Source: Tetrapyrgos nigripes (Eukaryota > Basidiomycota > Agaricomycetes > Agaricales > Campanellaceae). Taken from it: a stretch of 64,000 nt of DNA. The stretch is taken from assembly GCA_013368315.1 (NCBI GenBank), contig JAACJM010000079.1, forward strand, positions 1 to 64,000. The letters are read 5' to 3'. Under the pieces are notes generated by a model. That model was not told the DNA's origin, did not search any database, and was given only the letters and a program-made list of their open reading frames with translations. Position numbers and translations under genes: made by a program. Of this stretch, positions 44,782 through 55,672 are shown one piece after another (within the stretch, counting starts at the first letter, position 1; every line of letters starts with the position of its first letter).

Positions 44782-45228
44782 ACTTCTATCAAAGCCACAA
44801 ATGGCAGCGAAGGCTGAGGCAGATGGAAGTACAGAGACAAGATGTCAGCGTGGGAAACGCGTGAAGGCGTTTGTTTACGAAACAAGTGCTCCCTTGACCC
44901 GACGCACCTGAGCACTGTAGCTGCCAGTCTTCAAGCTGGAGATCTCTGTCAAACTTCATGTATGTTCTTCACAAGGCTGTCAAACTGTCCTTTTCTCAGT
45001 CTCAGGTGGCCAGTCCCTTCAGCTTGTTTTTTTTAGGAAATCTCCTCGGTCTTGTGCTGGGCCCGTGTCCAGCTGACAGTGTCATCTACAATGCGCTTCG
45101 TCCACTTCATTTGAACATACCGTACGCTCTGGGGGAAGCTAGTTCCTGAGAGAAAAGGCTTGATCTCGTGTTCTACACTTCCGCGTATAAATACCGGTCA
45201 GACAGACTCCAAACTCCTCGTCATTCAG
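44782..45228. other. Divergent promoter region
   Basis: About 450 bp separates the divergent starts of the DUF7918 gene and the GH92 gene, so it is likely a shared promoter region. Apart from the TATA-like box at 45186 nothing specific is seen. Confidence 0.5.
45186..45193 (+). promoter_or_regulatory. TATA-like box before the GH92 gene
   Basis: TATAAATA lies 36-43 bp before the GH92 start codon, a workable distance for a short 5' leader. It is inferred from sequence alone. Confidence 0.5.
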
Positions 45229-48200
45229 ATGGCGACCTTCACCAAAACGCTACTCTTTTCGTTCATTGTCATCTCCACCGCAAGGTCTGTGAGTGATATA
45301 TCCTTCCCTTTTCGATACTCAACTCCCTCTCAGGACGTTTCAGCACCGACAGGACGCGCCTCAAAACATCACGGATCCAGCAAGTTTGGTTGTACCTTTC
45401 ATAGGAACGACGAATGGGGGCCATGTCTTTCCAGGTATGTCATCCAAGTTTCGTCTGCAGCAATTCTGAAGGGATATTACTCAGGTGCTACCTTGCCTCA
45501 TGGTATGGTCAAAGTTGGAATGGATACAGACTCTCCCGGTAACGTACGTCCTATTTTTGATGAGATTTCTCATTTACTAAAGTACTTTTAGCATGCCGGG
45601 TATGATGGGAACTCTACGTTCAATGCAACTGGCTTCTCTCAATTACACGACGATGGTACTGGTGGTGTAAGGATCTACCCCATCCTCTATATGCTCGGAT
45701 ACTCATTCTTCTTTTACTAGGCTGTTCCACTGTCGAACTTCAAAATTTGGGCATTCCCCAATTGCTCCGAGTTCCGTCATTGCCCGACCTCTCTTGATTC
45801 CAGAAAGGTCCTGAGAAAAGTACTTTCTGATGGTGAGTGTCTAATCATCGTCGTTGCAGATTGTCCTCAATGAGATACAGGCTCCCCCGATGATTTTGCT
45901 TCCCCTGGCTATTTCTCAACCAATTTATCCAACTCGATGCGTGTAGAGCTTACTGCGGCTCGGCGAACAGCTTTGCATCGATATACTTTCCCCCAAAATA
46001 CCGCTCATCCACGCATGTTGGTCGACATAACTAATGATGGACAGAGGAGTGGTATTGACATCGTTATGACGATAGACCCATTGACAGGCCGTGTAATGGG
46101 AGGTGCTTCCTTCGCAGCTTCTTTTGGGCCCGGGAGATATAGTGCCTTTACTTGCGTTGATTTCCGTGGGGAAGGTTTTGAACTGGGTAATGCGACAGAA
46201 TGGGGAGCATGGTTAGGAGACTCTCCGGTCTTAGGAACCACCAACGTCGCTCAAATCTACATCAATTCCAATACTGAATCGGGAGGATTACTCACATTTC
46301 CGCCCGCTCCTGAAGGCACACAGACAAAGATACTTGCCAGAGTTGGAGTCTCCTTGATATCTTCCGAGCAGGCTTGCGCCAATGCTGAGGAAGAAATACC
46401 GGACTTTGATTTTTCAACGTGTTCATGACGAGAACAGAGCAACATGGAATGATCTTCTCGGAAGGATACAAGTGGATATGACTGGAGTACCAAAGGAAAC
46501 CGCGCAGTTGTTCTATTCTTCGGTAAGTTGCCCGTACTTTCGCAAAACCTGGATATCTACTAAAGGCAGTCTGTAGCTCTATCGAACACATATATCACCA
46601 GCAGATTGTAGGTTCTTCGTGTGACACACCGGATCCTATCGTTCTGATTCATCGTCTGTGGCAGACACTGGGGAGAACCCGAAATGGAATTCTACAGAAC
46701 CCTATTACGACTCTTATTATTGCAACTGGGATACTTATCGTACTCTGTACCCATTGATGTCTCTTCACGATCCCGTCGTGTTCTCGAGGATTGTAAGAGG
46801 GATGATTGACATTCAAAGGAACGAAGGCAAGTATCTTTACCCTATAATGTTCTTTTCATTCCTGACTCTTCGTCCTCGACAGGATGGCTACCGGAATGCC
46901 GTGGTGCTACTGCTATGCACTTCATTCAAGGAGGAAGCAGTAAGTGAACATACCCTATGGCCCTTTTTTTTTTGTGCAAATGACGGTGATCAGACGCCGA
47001 CCCTGTCCTCGGCGAGTTCTTCGTCAAATTTCACGACCAAGCAGAGGCTTTGAACGTATCTGCGACCGATCTGTACAACGCCTTGCTCGCAGATGCAGAG
47101 ATACAATCTCCAAACTGGAATTTGCAAGGGAGACAAGCAGATATCTGGAAACAATTGAGTGAGCGTTTCATGCAATTTGACGAGATATCAAAGTAATAGT
47201 GTCTTTCCAGACTATATTCCCCAAGATATGTTTGACGCTGGAGGAGCAAATACTAAACAAGTATCTCGAACGCTTGAGGTAACTTATTTTACCCAGTGCT
47301 GAACGATCACATCTGATGCTCGTTTAAGCATGCGTTCAACGACTTTGCGATTTCCCAGGTTGCCAAAACTATGGGGAACGCCGCAGACGGTGCCAAGGTA
47401 AGTACATTCTCACCTTGTCGCTGTTGTTTGACGCATCATCTGTGTTTCAGTATGCCCAGCGAGCCAACAACTCGTTCAACGTCTGGAATCCAGAGGTGGT
47501 CCAGCCCGACCACCAGAGCATCAAGGGTATGATGCAGGTTAGTCTAGTTCTTAGATTTTGTCTCTCTTCCTGGCTCATCAGGAGTTGGTTTGCTAGCCGC
47601 GGTTTGCCAATGGAATGTTCAATTTCACCGATCCCAGGCATTGCAGTATTCATGACCCAGAACAGGCGACGTGTTTCTTGAACGCTATCAATAGAGATGG
47701 CTTTTATGAGGGCTCGCCAATCTTGGTACGTCTCAATGGCGTCTCGGACCCTGAATAGTTTAACTGATACCCTATCTCAGTATTCACAGGTAACCTTGAT
47801 TACTTTATATATTCCGTCAGTCTGATCGTTCCATTCACGTTCCAGTACGTTCCGCACGATACAGCCCAGCTCTTGAAGCTGCAAGGCGGGATAGACAGCT
47901 TCATCGAGAGGCTAGACTTCATCTTCAATAATAGCTATTTCGAGGCCACGGATGAACCGTCTCAACAGATGCCGTTCATGTACCACTACGCCAACAGACC
48001 CGGCCTGAGTACTCAGCGCTCAAGACAAGTAATCGCCGAGTTCTTCAACACTTCTGTCAATGGGCTGCCTGGAAACGACGGTATATATATATAATTCCTA
48101 TTTTCTTTTCTTCCTTTTTGCTGACCAGATACATAGACTCGGGTGCCATGGGCAGCTACGCTGCATTCTATCTCCTAGGACTCTATCCTCTTCCCGCAAC

Positions 48201-48558
48201 GCGCCAAATCCTTCTCTCGTCTCCTTACTTCCCTTCCGTTTCTTTCTTTAACCCGGCGTTTAACAGCACGACAACTATCACTTCAAAAGGGTTTGCAGGA
48301 AATCCTGATGACGGCACGGGTGGAACCGTATTCGTTTCAGTGAGTTCAAATGCCTCTGCTAACGAGCCGATCCTAATGTCTTCGTTTCAGAACGTCACTG
48401 TCAATGGAGAACCCTACAAGTCCAATTGTTTTCTGGATTGGGATATCTTCACAAGTGGTTCGACAGTCGAATTGACTCTATCTGATGATATCAATGTTAC
48501 TTGCGGCGAAGGAGAGGAAGCGTTGCCTCCGTCTCTCTCGACAGGAGGGTATGACTGA
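45229..48558 (+). CDS. GH92 alpha-mannosidase, secreted; one apparent frameshift
   Basis: Eighteen exons encode a GH92 (calcium-dependent alpha-1,2-type) mannosidase that trims mannose from glycans outside the cell. A signal peptide opens the protein (TKTLLFSFIVISTA). Family landmarks: VVPFIGTTNGGHVFPG with ATLPHGMVKVGMDTDSPGN, HAGYDG, FSQLHDDGTGG, then EGWLPECRGATAMHFIQGGS (the Glu is the likely acid), QYVPHDTAQL and GLPGNDDSGAMGSYAAFYLL (Asp residues of the base). Exon 8 ends with a GC donor at 46827, and exon 15 (47781-47789) is only 9 nt. In exon 6 the frame breaks at about 46409-46414: GATTTTTCAACG needs one T fewer to continue from IPDFDF to QRVHDENRATWN. With that exception every exon joins in phase, so a homopolymer assembly error is as likely as a pseudogene. 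Confidence 0.85.
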
Positions 48559-49324
48559 TTGAGTGAGCATCGCATTTGACCCTGTCATAAATAATATTCG
48601 GATATTTCAAAAGGCTCATAAGTAACAAAATTGATGTATAAATCCAATTCACTACTGGTTTCGGAACACCGAAGAGATGCTCGGCTGAAGGGCATTTCAG
48701 ACATGGAAACATTTTCCGCTATGATTTCGCCTTCAAGCTGTTCAGTTTCTCCGGCCGCTGTTTTCTGTTGAGTCGTGGAACCTATTCGTCTGAAGTGTCG
48801 TTTTTCGACTTCTTTCCCGTTTTATGGTCTCTACGGGTAAGCTATGGGTGGACATCATGCGGAGAGTGGCACTGCGAGGTGTGGAATGGGTCCAATCACG
48901 TCATGGAGTCGACAGATATTTTTACCTTTCTGGGGAAGTGATAAGATAACTCTTTAGATTGTTCTTTTGTTCAACTTCGTTGCCGTTGCTCTTAGACGGC
49001 GATGTAAGTAGAGAGAATAGGTACATCTCATGAATGTAAGGAAAACACGAAGGAGGGATCCATCCCTGAAGAAACGCCAGACAAAAATACCATTGAACGA
49101 ACGACGATTGGATAGGGATTGGTTGGCTAGTACGATTAAGATATGACCTTCTCCTGCTTCTTCACACCATCGTGATCTCCTGCACCATTGATCGAACGCC
49201 CGTCACTTTGCAGTACTTGTGGGGAAGTGCCTAGTATCCGAGATTGTGTCAAAATGACCATGCCAAAGATCCAAAGGATACATAAGTTACACTCACGTCC
49301 AAACAGTCTCCCGAGTAACCGTTA
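48559..49324. other. Intergenic region
   Basis: Non-coding spacer after the GH92 gene; no feature recognised. Confidence 0.4.
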
Positions 49325-49563
49325 TCATGAAGGTTCGACGTCGATTATGGATGGGAAGATCTTGGTAGTAGTGACGAGTCGGCCTGTTGAGTCAAGGGAC
49401 GTGAGGTCTACGGCCTCTACGGTCTCTCGCGTTTCGACCTACAAGGCATACGGGATCAGTGACAGAGAAAAGGTTGGAATATAGTAAGAGATTAATCAAC
49501 TCACGCGACCGCGGTAGTGAGGCCGACAATGGCAAGGGTGAAGGCAGCGAGCGAAAACCTCAT
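49325..49563 (-). CDS. Possible small secreted peptide
   Basis: The minus strand opens with a clear signal peptide, MRFSLAAFTLAIVGLTTAVA, interrupted by an intron with a good GTGAGT donor and TAG acceptor. Joining by that donor gives only SKRERP before a stop. Using the weaker upstream GTCGCG donor instead gives VETRETVEAVDLTSLDSTG then RLVTTTKIFPSIIDVEPS and a stop at 49325-49327, about 57 residues. The second reading looks more protein-like, but the splice is non-standard. No family recognised. It could be a short secreted signal or effector-like peptide, or the first part of a longer gene whose remaining exons I could not join. Confidence 0.35.
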
Positions 49564-50202
49564 GACGCTGAATGAGTTCGTAGAACGGAAGATGATTCGA
49601 ATGTTAGTGGACAGATAAGAAGTCCTACCGGCACTGGCAGTTTTAAATCACTATAACAATGCGTATTATGCTAAAAGTTCAAGTTCCGCAGCCCGATGAA
49701 GCGGTAAATTGAAGTTCGGGGGCCTGGAATTTCTCATGGTTGCTTGGTCTAAAGAGTAAAGTACGTAGTACATTTGGTCCACGAGAGGTTATGTTCGTTC
49801 GATATCAGGAGCGAACGAATGAACAGATCAGAATGGAAAAGCATCCAATCAGCGCGTTCGGCGTGTGCGGCGGCGGTAGTTTCTCAGATTTTCAGGAAAC
49901 TCGAGTCTGTGTGATTGATTCCCTTCTGTTTGAGGGTTGATAAATTAATCGGCATTGTGTTCGTTGACTGAGACCCATTTGGGTCAATGGGGTCCAGGGG
50001 TGAGTTCCAGCCAACTGTGTAGGGAAGCAACTCCTAATTATGGCAGAGGAATTGAGAGACAGGTTTATCATGTCGGAAGGGCGGCTTATGGTGAATGAGG
50101 AGCAAGCAAGATTGGGTAGTATTGGGTAGACGTGTTTAATGGAGACGGAAGTCCTATATTACACTTTGTGATGAAAACATATGCATTTGAGCCAGCACAA
50201 GT
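49564..50202. other. Intergenic region
   Basis: No gene recognised between the peptide candidate and the first reductase gene. Confidence 0.4.
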
Positions 50203-51526
50203 TCAAGCCTTTACTCCGGGAGTGTCTGCGACACGATAGATCAACTTCTCCCTGCTGACCTGTATGACGAAGACAACAGAGGATCAGTCTCGGCTCTTCT
50301 GGATCGCCAACGTTGATACGTACCTTGCCAGACTTCATGTACTCCAATCCCTCTGGAACCCCAGCGAGCCCATTCGGCCAAACCTTGACTGGTGCAGGGG
50401 TAAGTTTTCCTGCTGCAAGAAGTTTTGAAATCAATTTGCTGGATTTGTTGGCAAAATCGTTCATCTCAGTGGTAGGCGTGAAGTTTCCAAACGCCTGAAG
50501 CATTATATGACTTAGTTGATAATGTAAAGTAAACGCAATCCAGGAGACCATACCTTTCCGAAGAGATGATATGCAAGAGAGAGGACGACTTTGACCTCAG
50601 GTCTGACAGTCTCGTAGGGAAGAATAGCGGAAACCGTTCCCCCCTCGGCACTCAGAGAATCAGAAGTGAGTTGAGGAGTCGAGCCCTCGCTGATACAATC
50701 GACGACGTGCTTGAGGTTTCCGTTTGTATAAGTGCGAATCTTCTGAGCGACTTCGGGATCACGGTAGTCAAAGGTCTCGGCGGCGCCTAGAGCTTTGAGC
50801 GAGTCGAAATGCTTAGGCGAGGCTGTAGCGATGACGCGGAGGCCCGCTAGCTTGGCGAGCTGGATAACAAAGTGACCGACTGAAGAGGAACCACCTAACG
50901 ATATATGATGATAATCAGTGAGTGCGACGGCAACCCGAAGATGCATAGCTTCACTCACCCCAGACGAGGATGTCATAGGGAGTTGAAGTGGGATTTTCCG
51001 GTGAAGGCAAGGTCTGAGATTGGTAAAGGCATTGGCAAGTCGTGTAGCAGGCGACGCCCAACTGGGAGGCGTCTTCAAAAGACCAGGATTCCGGTATTTT
51101 GAAGAACATATGGGATGGTACGACCGCGTATTCTGAGAACGCTCCATTCATCTCTAGACCTAGATATAGGCGAGTCAGATAGGCAAGCAGCGAAGCAAAC
51201 AGAACTTACACCCAAAGACCATACCAGCAACTCTATCTCCCACTTTAACGTCTTCTGTTACATCCTTCCCAACTTCAGTAACAACACCAGCGTAGTCACA
51301 CCCGACTATTGCGACACCTTCAAATCTTCCAGAAGATTTCCCTGTCTAACAGTTTAAGACGAATCTGCTATAAAAATACCCAGTAAAAATATTACGCACA
51401 GTCTGTAGGATTTTGCGCTGCCACTACAACCTTGACTAGAAGATCCTTGGGTCCAGGTTTGGGGATATCAACTTGACGAAGTTCGACTTTACCGTCTCCT
51501 TTACCAGTCGTAGTGATAGCAAACAT
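50203..51526 (-). CDS. MDR-family zinc-type alcohol dehydrogenase/enoyl reductase, copy 1
   Basis: Starts at 51526 (MFAITTTGKGDGKVELRQVD) and ends at 50203; about six exons join in frame. Family landmarks: VVVAAQNPTDWK, IVGCDYAGVVTEVGKDV, VGDRVAGMVFG, NGAFSEYAVVPSHMFFKIPE, the nucleotide-binding GGSSSVGHFVIQLAKLAGLRVIATAS, FDYRDPEVAQKIRTYT, and a C-terminus ending EKLIYRVADTPGVKA. This is the trans-enoyl reductase-like branch of the medium-chain dehydrogenases: NADPH-dependent, lacking the catalytic zinc-binding cysteines, often found as reductases of quinones or polyketide intermediates. No polyketide synthase is nearby, so its substrate is unknown. The gene is one of a tandem pair with the copy at 51971-53225. 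Confidence 0.85.
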
Positions 51527-51970
51527 TGCCTTTGCGGGTGAGAGCTGTCAGTGTCTGTGAGAGACCCTGGGCCATCATATGGCCCATATTTAAGGAACCA
51601 TAGGTGATGGATTGGTAAGAGGCTGCTTTACAAAGCACGATCATTGTCAGAAGGCTTCGATGTGTTAGCACGGCAATTATACCCAAAATATCCGACCGAG
51701 TTGGAAGAAGCATATACATAGATTGATTGATTGATACACCGCGCCGGAAAAGGGTTCCGCACAAGTGCGGGTACTCGGTAGCACCGGTAGGAGCAAACGC
51801 CTGAACCTGAGGTGATAGATTAGTAAGACGCTGGTTTTACAGGATTCGCATGGGTTCGAGAATATTCGAAACCCGAGTTGGAAGAAAAAACATGTAGAGA
51901 CCCGTCGAGAGTACAGCTTTGAGATGTACTCTACTTTCTCTAGTCTACACCACATATATTACCGTTTCCT
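51527..51970. repeat. Spacer with a diverged duplicated segment between the tandem reductases
   Basis: Two diverged copies of roughly 100 bp lie here. Copy A (51596-51712) has AACCATAGGTGATGGATTGG and ends near CGAGTTGGAAGAAGCATA. Copy B (51803-51895) has AACCTGAGGTGATAGATTAG and ends near CGAGTTGGAAGAAAAAAC. They sit just upstream of copy 1 of the reductase pair and may mark the duplication event or a shared regulatory block. Confidence 0.55.
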
Positions 51971-53225
51971 TCACGACCTTATCCCTGGGGTATCTGCAAC
52001 TCTGTATACAATCTTCTCTCCGCTGACCTACAGATACAGCATTCGTCAACTCGAAACAGTTTGATTGACAAATGAAGCCCCTCACCTGGCCCGACTTCAT
52101 GTACTCGAAGCCTTCCTTAAAAGAAGCCAGTCCGTCAGGGTACACCTTAATGGGAGCAGGAGTAAGCTTTCCCTCTCGCAAAAGTCTAGCAATCATCTTG
52201 CTGCTTTTATCTGCGAAATCAGCCATACCAGGCTTCGGTGTATATTCAAAGGGGAACGAATAAGGCTAGAACAGAAGGTCAAGCCACGCAAATTTGAGCA
52301 GCATAGTACATACCCTTTCACTCAGATCCAACGCAAGTGCAAAGACATGTTTCACTTCATCTCTCGCAGGCTTGATTTGACGGACAACGGATACCGTCCC
52401 TCCCTCATCGCTAAGGGCATCCGAAATAGCCTTGGGCGTGTCCTCTTTGCAAATACAATCGACAGCGTGACGAAGTTTGCCATTCGTGTAAGCTTTGATC
52501 TTCTTGCTCACGTCTGGGTCGTGATAGTCGAATACATCGTCAATACCCAAAGCCTTGAGCCTGTCGAAATGTTTTGGAGAGGCCGTAGCGATGACTCTCA
52601 TCCCGCCGAGTTTGGCAAGCTGGACAGTGAACTGACCGACTGAAGTCCCACTGGCCCAGGATAGAATATCAAATGGCACCGGGGCAGGGTTGTCTGGGTA
52701 GGGTAGATCTTGGGATTGGTAAAGACTTTGGCAAGCTGTATAGCAGGCACATGGCAGTTGTGAGGCATCTTCTAGGGACCACGATTCCGGGACTTTAAAC
52801 ATCATATGAGGTATGGCTGCGACGTATTCGGCGAAGGAACCATTTAGGTCTTTACCTGTATGGAAATCAAACGGTCATAGGGATACACAAGAAAGGATGA
52901 ATAAACCAGAAGACGTACATCCGTGTACCATCCCAGCAACTCGATCGCCAACTTGAAAGCTATCGATACTCTGCCCGACCTCTTGGACTATCCCAGCAAA
53001 GTCCAGTCCAACAATAGCAGGCTCTTTTCCTTTCCGCCATTCTGTGAATACCCCTACATATGAGTTAATGTTGATGAAAATCCTCCTAAGCAAGTCTGAC
53101 TCACAGTCCGCTGGGTTCTGCGCAGCAGCAACAACCTTGACGAGGACCTCGTCTGAACGTATCTTAGGTACGTCAACTTGTCTCAATTCAGCTGTCCCGT
53201 CTTCCTTGGTACACACTGCGAGCAT
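51971..53225 (-). CDS. MDR-family zinc-type alcohol dehydrogenase/enoyl reductase, copy 2
   Basis: Starts at 53225 (MLAVCTKEDGTAELRQVDVP) and ends at 51971; exons join in frame with standard introns, with the first intron at the same position as in copy 1. Landmarks: VVAAAQNPADW, IVGLDFAGIVQEVGQSI, VGDRVAGMVHG, HMMFKVPESWSLEDASQL, a nucleotide-binding loop SGTSVGQFTVQLAKLGGMRV, FDYHDPDVSKKIKAYT, and a C-terminus EKIVYRVADTPGIRS. The two copies are clearly paralogous but well diverged, so the duplication is not recent. The classic zinc-ligand Cys/His set is absent, as in quinone/enoyl reductases. Substrate unknown. Confidence 0.85.
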
Positions 53226-53661
53226 TTCGATCTGGGGTTACAGGTTCAGATTAGAGGTGATGGTTTAACAAAAAAGCAAGTAGCTGGGTACCTCTAGGTA
53301 CTCACTCTTAGCTGGGTTTCAAAACAGCGGTAATTGTATTGCTGCCTGAGCAAGTGACCAGAATGCCATATGTTTCTAGGATGATAGGCAAGTCTACGTC
53401 ATCTGGAATCTTGACCGGCAAACGCGAAGAAGGCAAGAGAAGGTCCAAAGGTCAAAGGGTAGTAATCAACACTATGCAAGGCCAAGCTTGAAGCTTGAAG
53501 AATGACTCTTGAGGAGAACGAAGACTTGGGCAAAGTTACCGTTGAGGACAAGGGTTCTCAACTTCTCACGCCTTGCGTATCTTGCGCTGTCCGGTCCGAT
53601 AGAAAACTCTGAAACAAATATTTCTACGCTTCACAGAATAATCCTCTCTACTAGTCTTATT
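53226..53661. other. Spacer between reductase copy 2 and the phosphatase pseudogene
   Basis: Upstream region of the reductase gene; nothing recognised besides short repeats of GTACCTCTAGGTACT-like sequence at about 53288-53304. Confidence 0.4.
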
Positions 53662-55557
53662 CTACTTTGAAAATCTCCCATCTACAATTTCATCTGGATC
53701 AGGAATCGTATAATTCGCAAAACAATCGTTCCGGAAATCTAAACGCTCCTTGATACTAGGTAGACGATACAAACGTGTTCAGGTCGCACAGACCATCAGA
53801 GTCATCCGTACATCCTTTTATCCCAGTGAGAGGAAGTACGACGTCATTGAGAATCTAGCGGGTGTGTTTTGGTTCCGAGTCCTGGCTCGGGTTCTGAGCG
53901 TCACCACTTACGCTGGTGGATGACGAGCAAGAAAGAATTTGTACGACGAGGTTGGCGCCGAAAGGTACTAGTTCATCAATGTTGTAGGATAGATTTTCTG
54001 GGATGTAGTCGACGGGTAAGGGTCCAGTTGCAGAGAAGGTTGTAAAGTTGAGTGCTGTGAAGACTAGGAAGACGAAAGAAAGAAGAAAGATAGGTTGGCA
54101 TGGTCGACCCCTCCTGCTCAATAAAGAGTTTTAAACAACAAAGATTCACCAGAGGTCATAGAACCATCATACGTTGCATCCACGTAGATTGGTTGATTAA
54201 GAGGAAAGGTAGCCTCGTTTGTGACGATAGTGTCGTTTATGGCTGAACTGGAAGCAGAGACGGCGATGGGTTGCTTCTTGTACCCATCCTTTACCCATCC
54301 TAGACCGTAGGTGTACCAGAAGACTAAATCTATTTCGGTTGCCAGAGGGACGAGGAAGTAAGGCATTAGTCAAACAAATTGTTTTCAAGGACAATACTCA
54401 CCATTAACATAGGCAAATCTTTTTCACTCCTCTTCAGTAAACAACTAGAAGAAGGCAGAGTATCCGAGAGCTACCGTCTTGTTTTACATGTTAGTAATTA
54501 CTGCAACTTGAGCAGAGTCTGTAAAGCACTCACCTCCAGCGCACACATCTGCTGCATACCCACCAATTCTTGTGGACCAAGCTCAAAACCTCGAATAAAC
54601 GGCGCAAATCGTGCTTGAGCTTGAATTAGGTATTTTGGTACCCATTTAAAAGTAAACCCAGCAATTCCAATAGCGTTGTTGGCGGTTGGCGTTTGGACAG
54701 GCTCTCGAAGGAGCGAGAGTACTGTTAAATCCTTGTTCTTCAATCTCAAAAAGTTGGTGGTAGGATGATTTGTAGGACTGGACGCCGAAGAAACCAGCAG
54801 CGAAGTGGAGGCTGCGTAGAAAGTGCTGAGATGGTAAAAGCACAAAGCGTAGAAGAAGTTTACGCAGAGTTGACCATGCGCGCTGAGGAGGCAAACAATT
54901 CACTAAATGCTGAGGTACACAAGGAAAGGGATCCATAGCTCGAGACGTTGTCCGGAATATGGTCAGTAAAGCCTTTTAGCAACTCGCCATATTTGACACG
55001 GAAGCCGACGCCCAGATTGAACCTGTATGACTTTTAGTAACCAGGTTGCACATAATGACCTTGGACGTACAACTGAGAACGACCAAAGGGAGCTAAAGAA
55101 ACAGAGCGTTAGTCGCAAAAGCAAGACGTAAGATGCGTCAAGCACTCACTCAGGATTTCAGAACCCAGTTTATAAGTCCACGTATTCAGAAACTCCAAAG
55201 GACCAGAAGCAGTGAACCCAGTTCCATTATTTGCCGCCACATGCAAAACTGAGGTGCTAAATCACCCTCAACAGGGGGTCTAGCGTCGTGTCTATGCAAT
55301 AGATGTACCTGTTGCAGGGCACATCCAATTGGGATTTTTGCGGAGGAATCAGGTAGGTGGAACTTGACACCTAGGATTCTTGTATGCCATCTCTGGCGCC
55401 TGCGGTGTATGCATGCCTCTCTAACAGAGTGTTGTCCTGGAGATAGAGCAGGCCTCGAGGATCGAGGCAAGATCGAGGCGCCTTGAAGATCCGGACCGGA
55501 AGCCGCGACGGTTACAACCGGAAAACCAATTGAGTCAACAAAGCACACGTGACTCAC
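53662..55557 (-). pseudogene. Histidine acid phosphatase pseudogene
   Basis: The minus strand carries scattered but ordered pieces of a secreted histidine acid phosphatase (phytase-like): CALQQVHLLHRHDARPP (normally RHGxRxP), NNGTGFTASGPLEFLNTWTY, GFRVKYGELLKGFTDHIP, HFAAGFFGVQSYKSSYHQLF, GFNSTLAPSRACPNAN, NNAIGIAGFTFKWV, YLIQAQARFAPFIRGF, FPLNQPIYVDATYDG (normally ...THD) and FSATGPLPVDYIPE, ending DEIVDGRFSK at 53662. Defects: frameshifts near 55240, about 54940, 54690 and 53755; two in-frame stops in the block LGYSAFF-stop-LFTEEE-stop-KRFAY (about 54440-54475); and loss of both catalytic residues' contexts (Gly to Asp and His to Tyr). Together these make it a clear pseudogene. Confidence 0.85.
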
Positions 55558-55672
55558 GTGGCAGGCAAACGAGAGACAACAAACAGCTGAAATTCGGTCA
55601 TTGTTTCTGGTTCATTGAGGTATTGTGCTTGCTCTGAATGTCATAGCAAATACAACTTGATCTACTACCACC

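Noticed and set aside
45285..45333. GTGAGT at about 45290 as the first donor of the GH92 gene
   Set aside because: It would put exon 2 in a frame with no family match; the GTCTGT donor four bases earlier restores VVPFIGTTNGGHVFPG.
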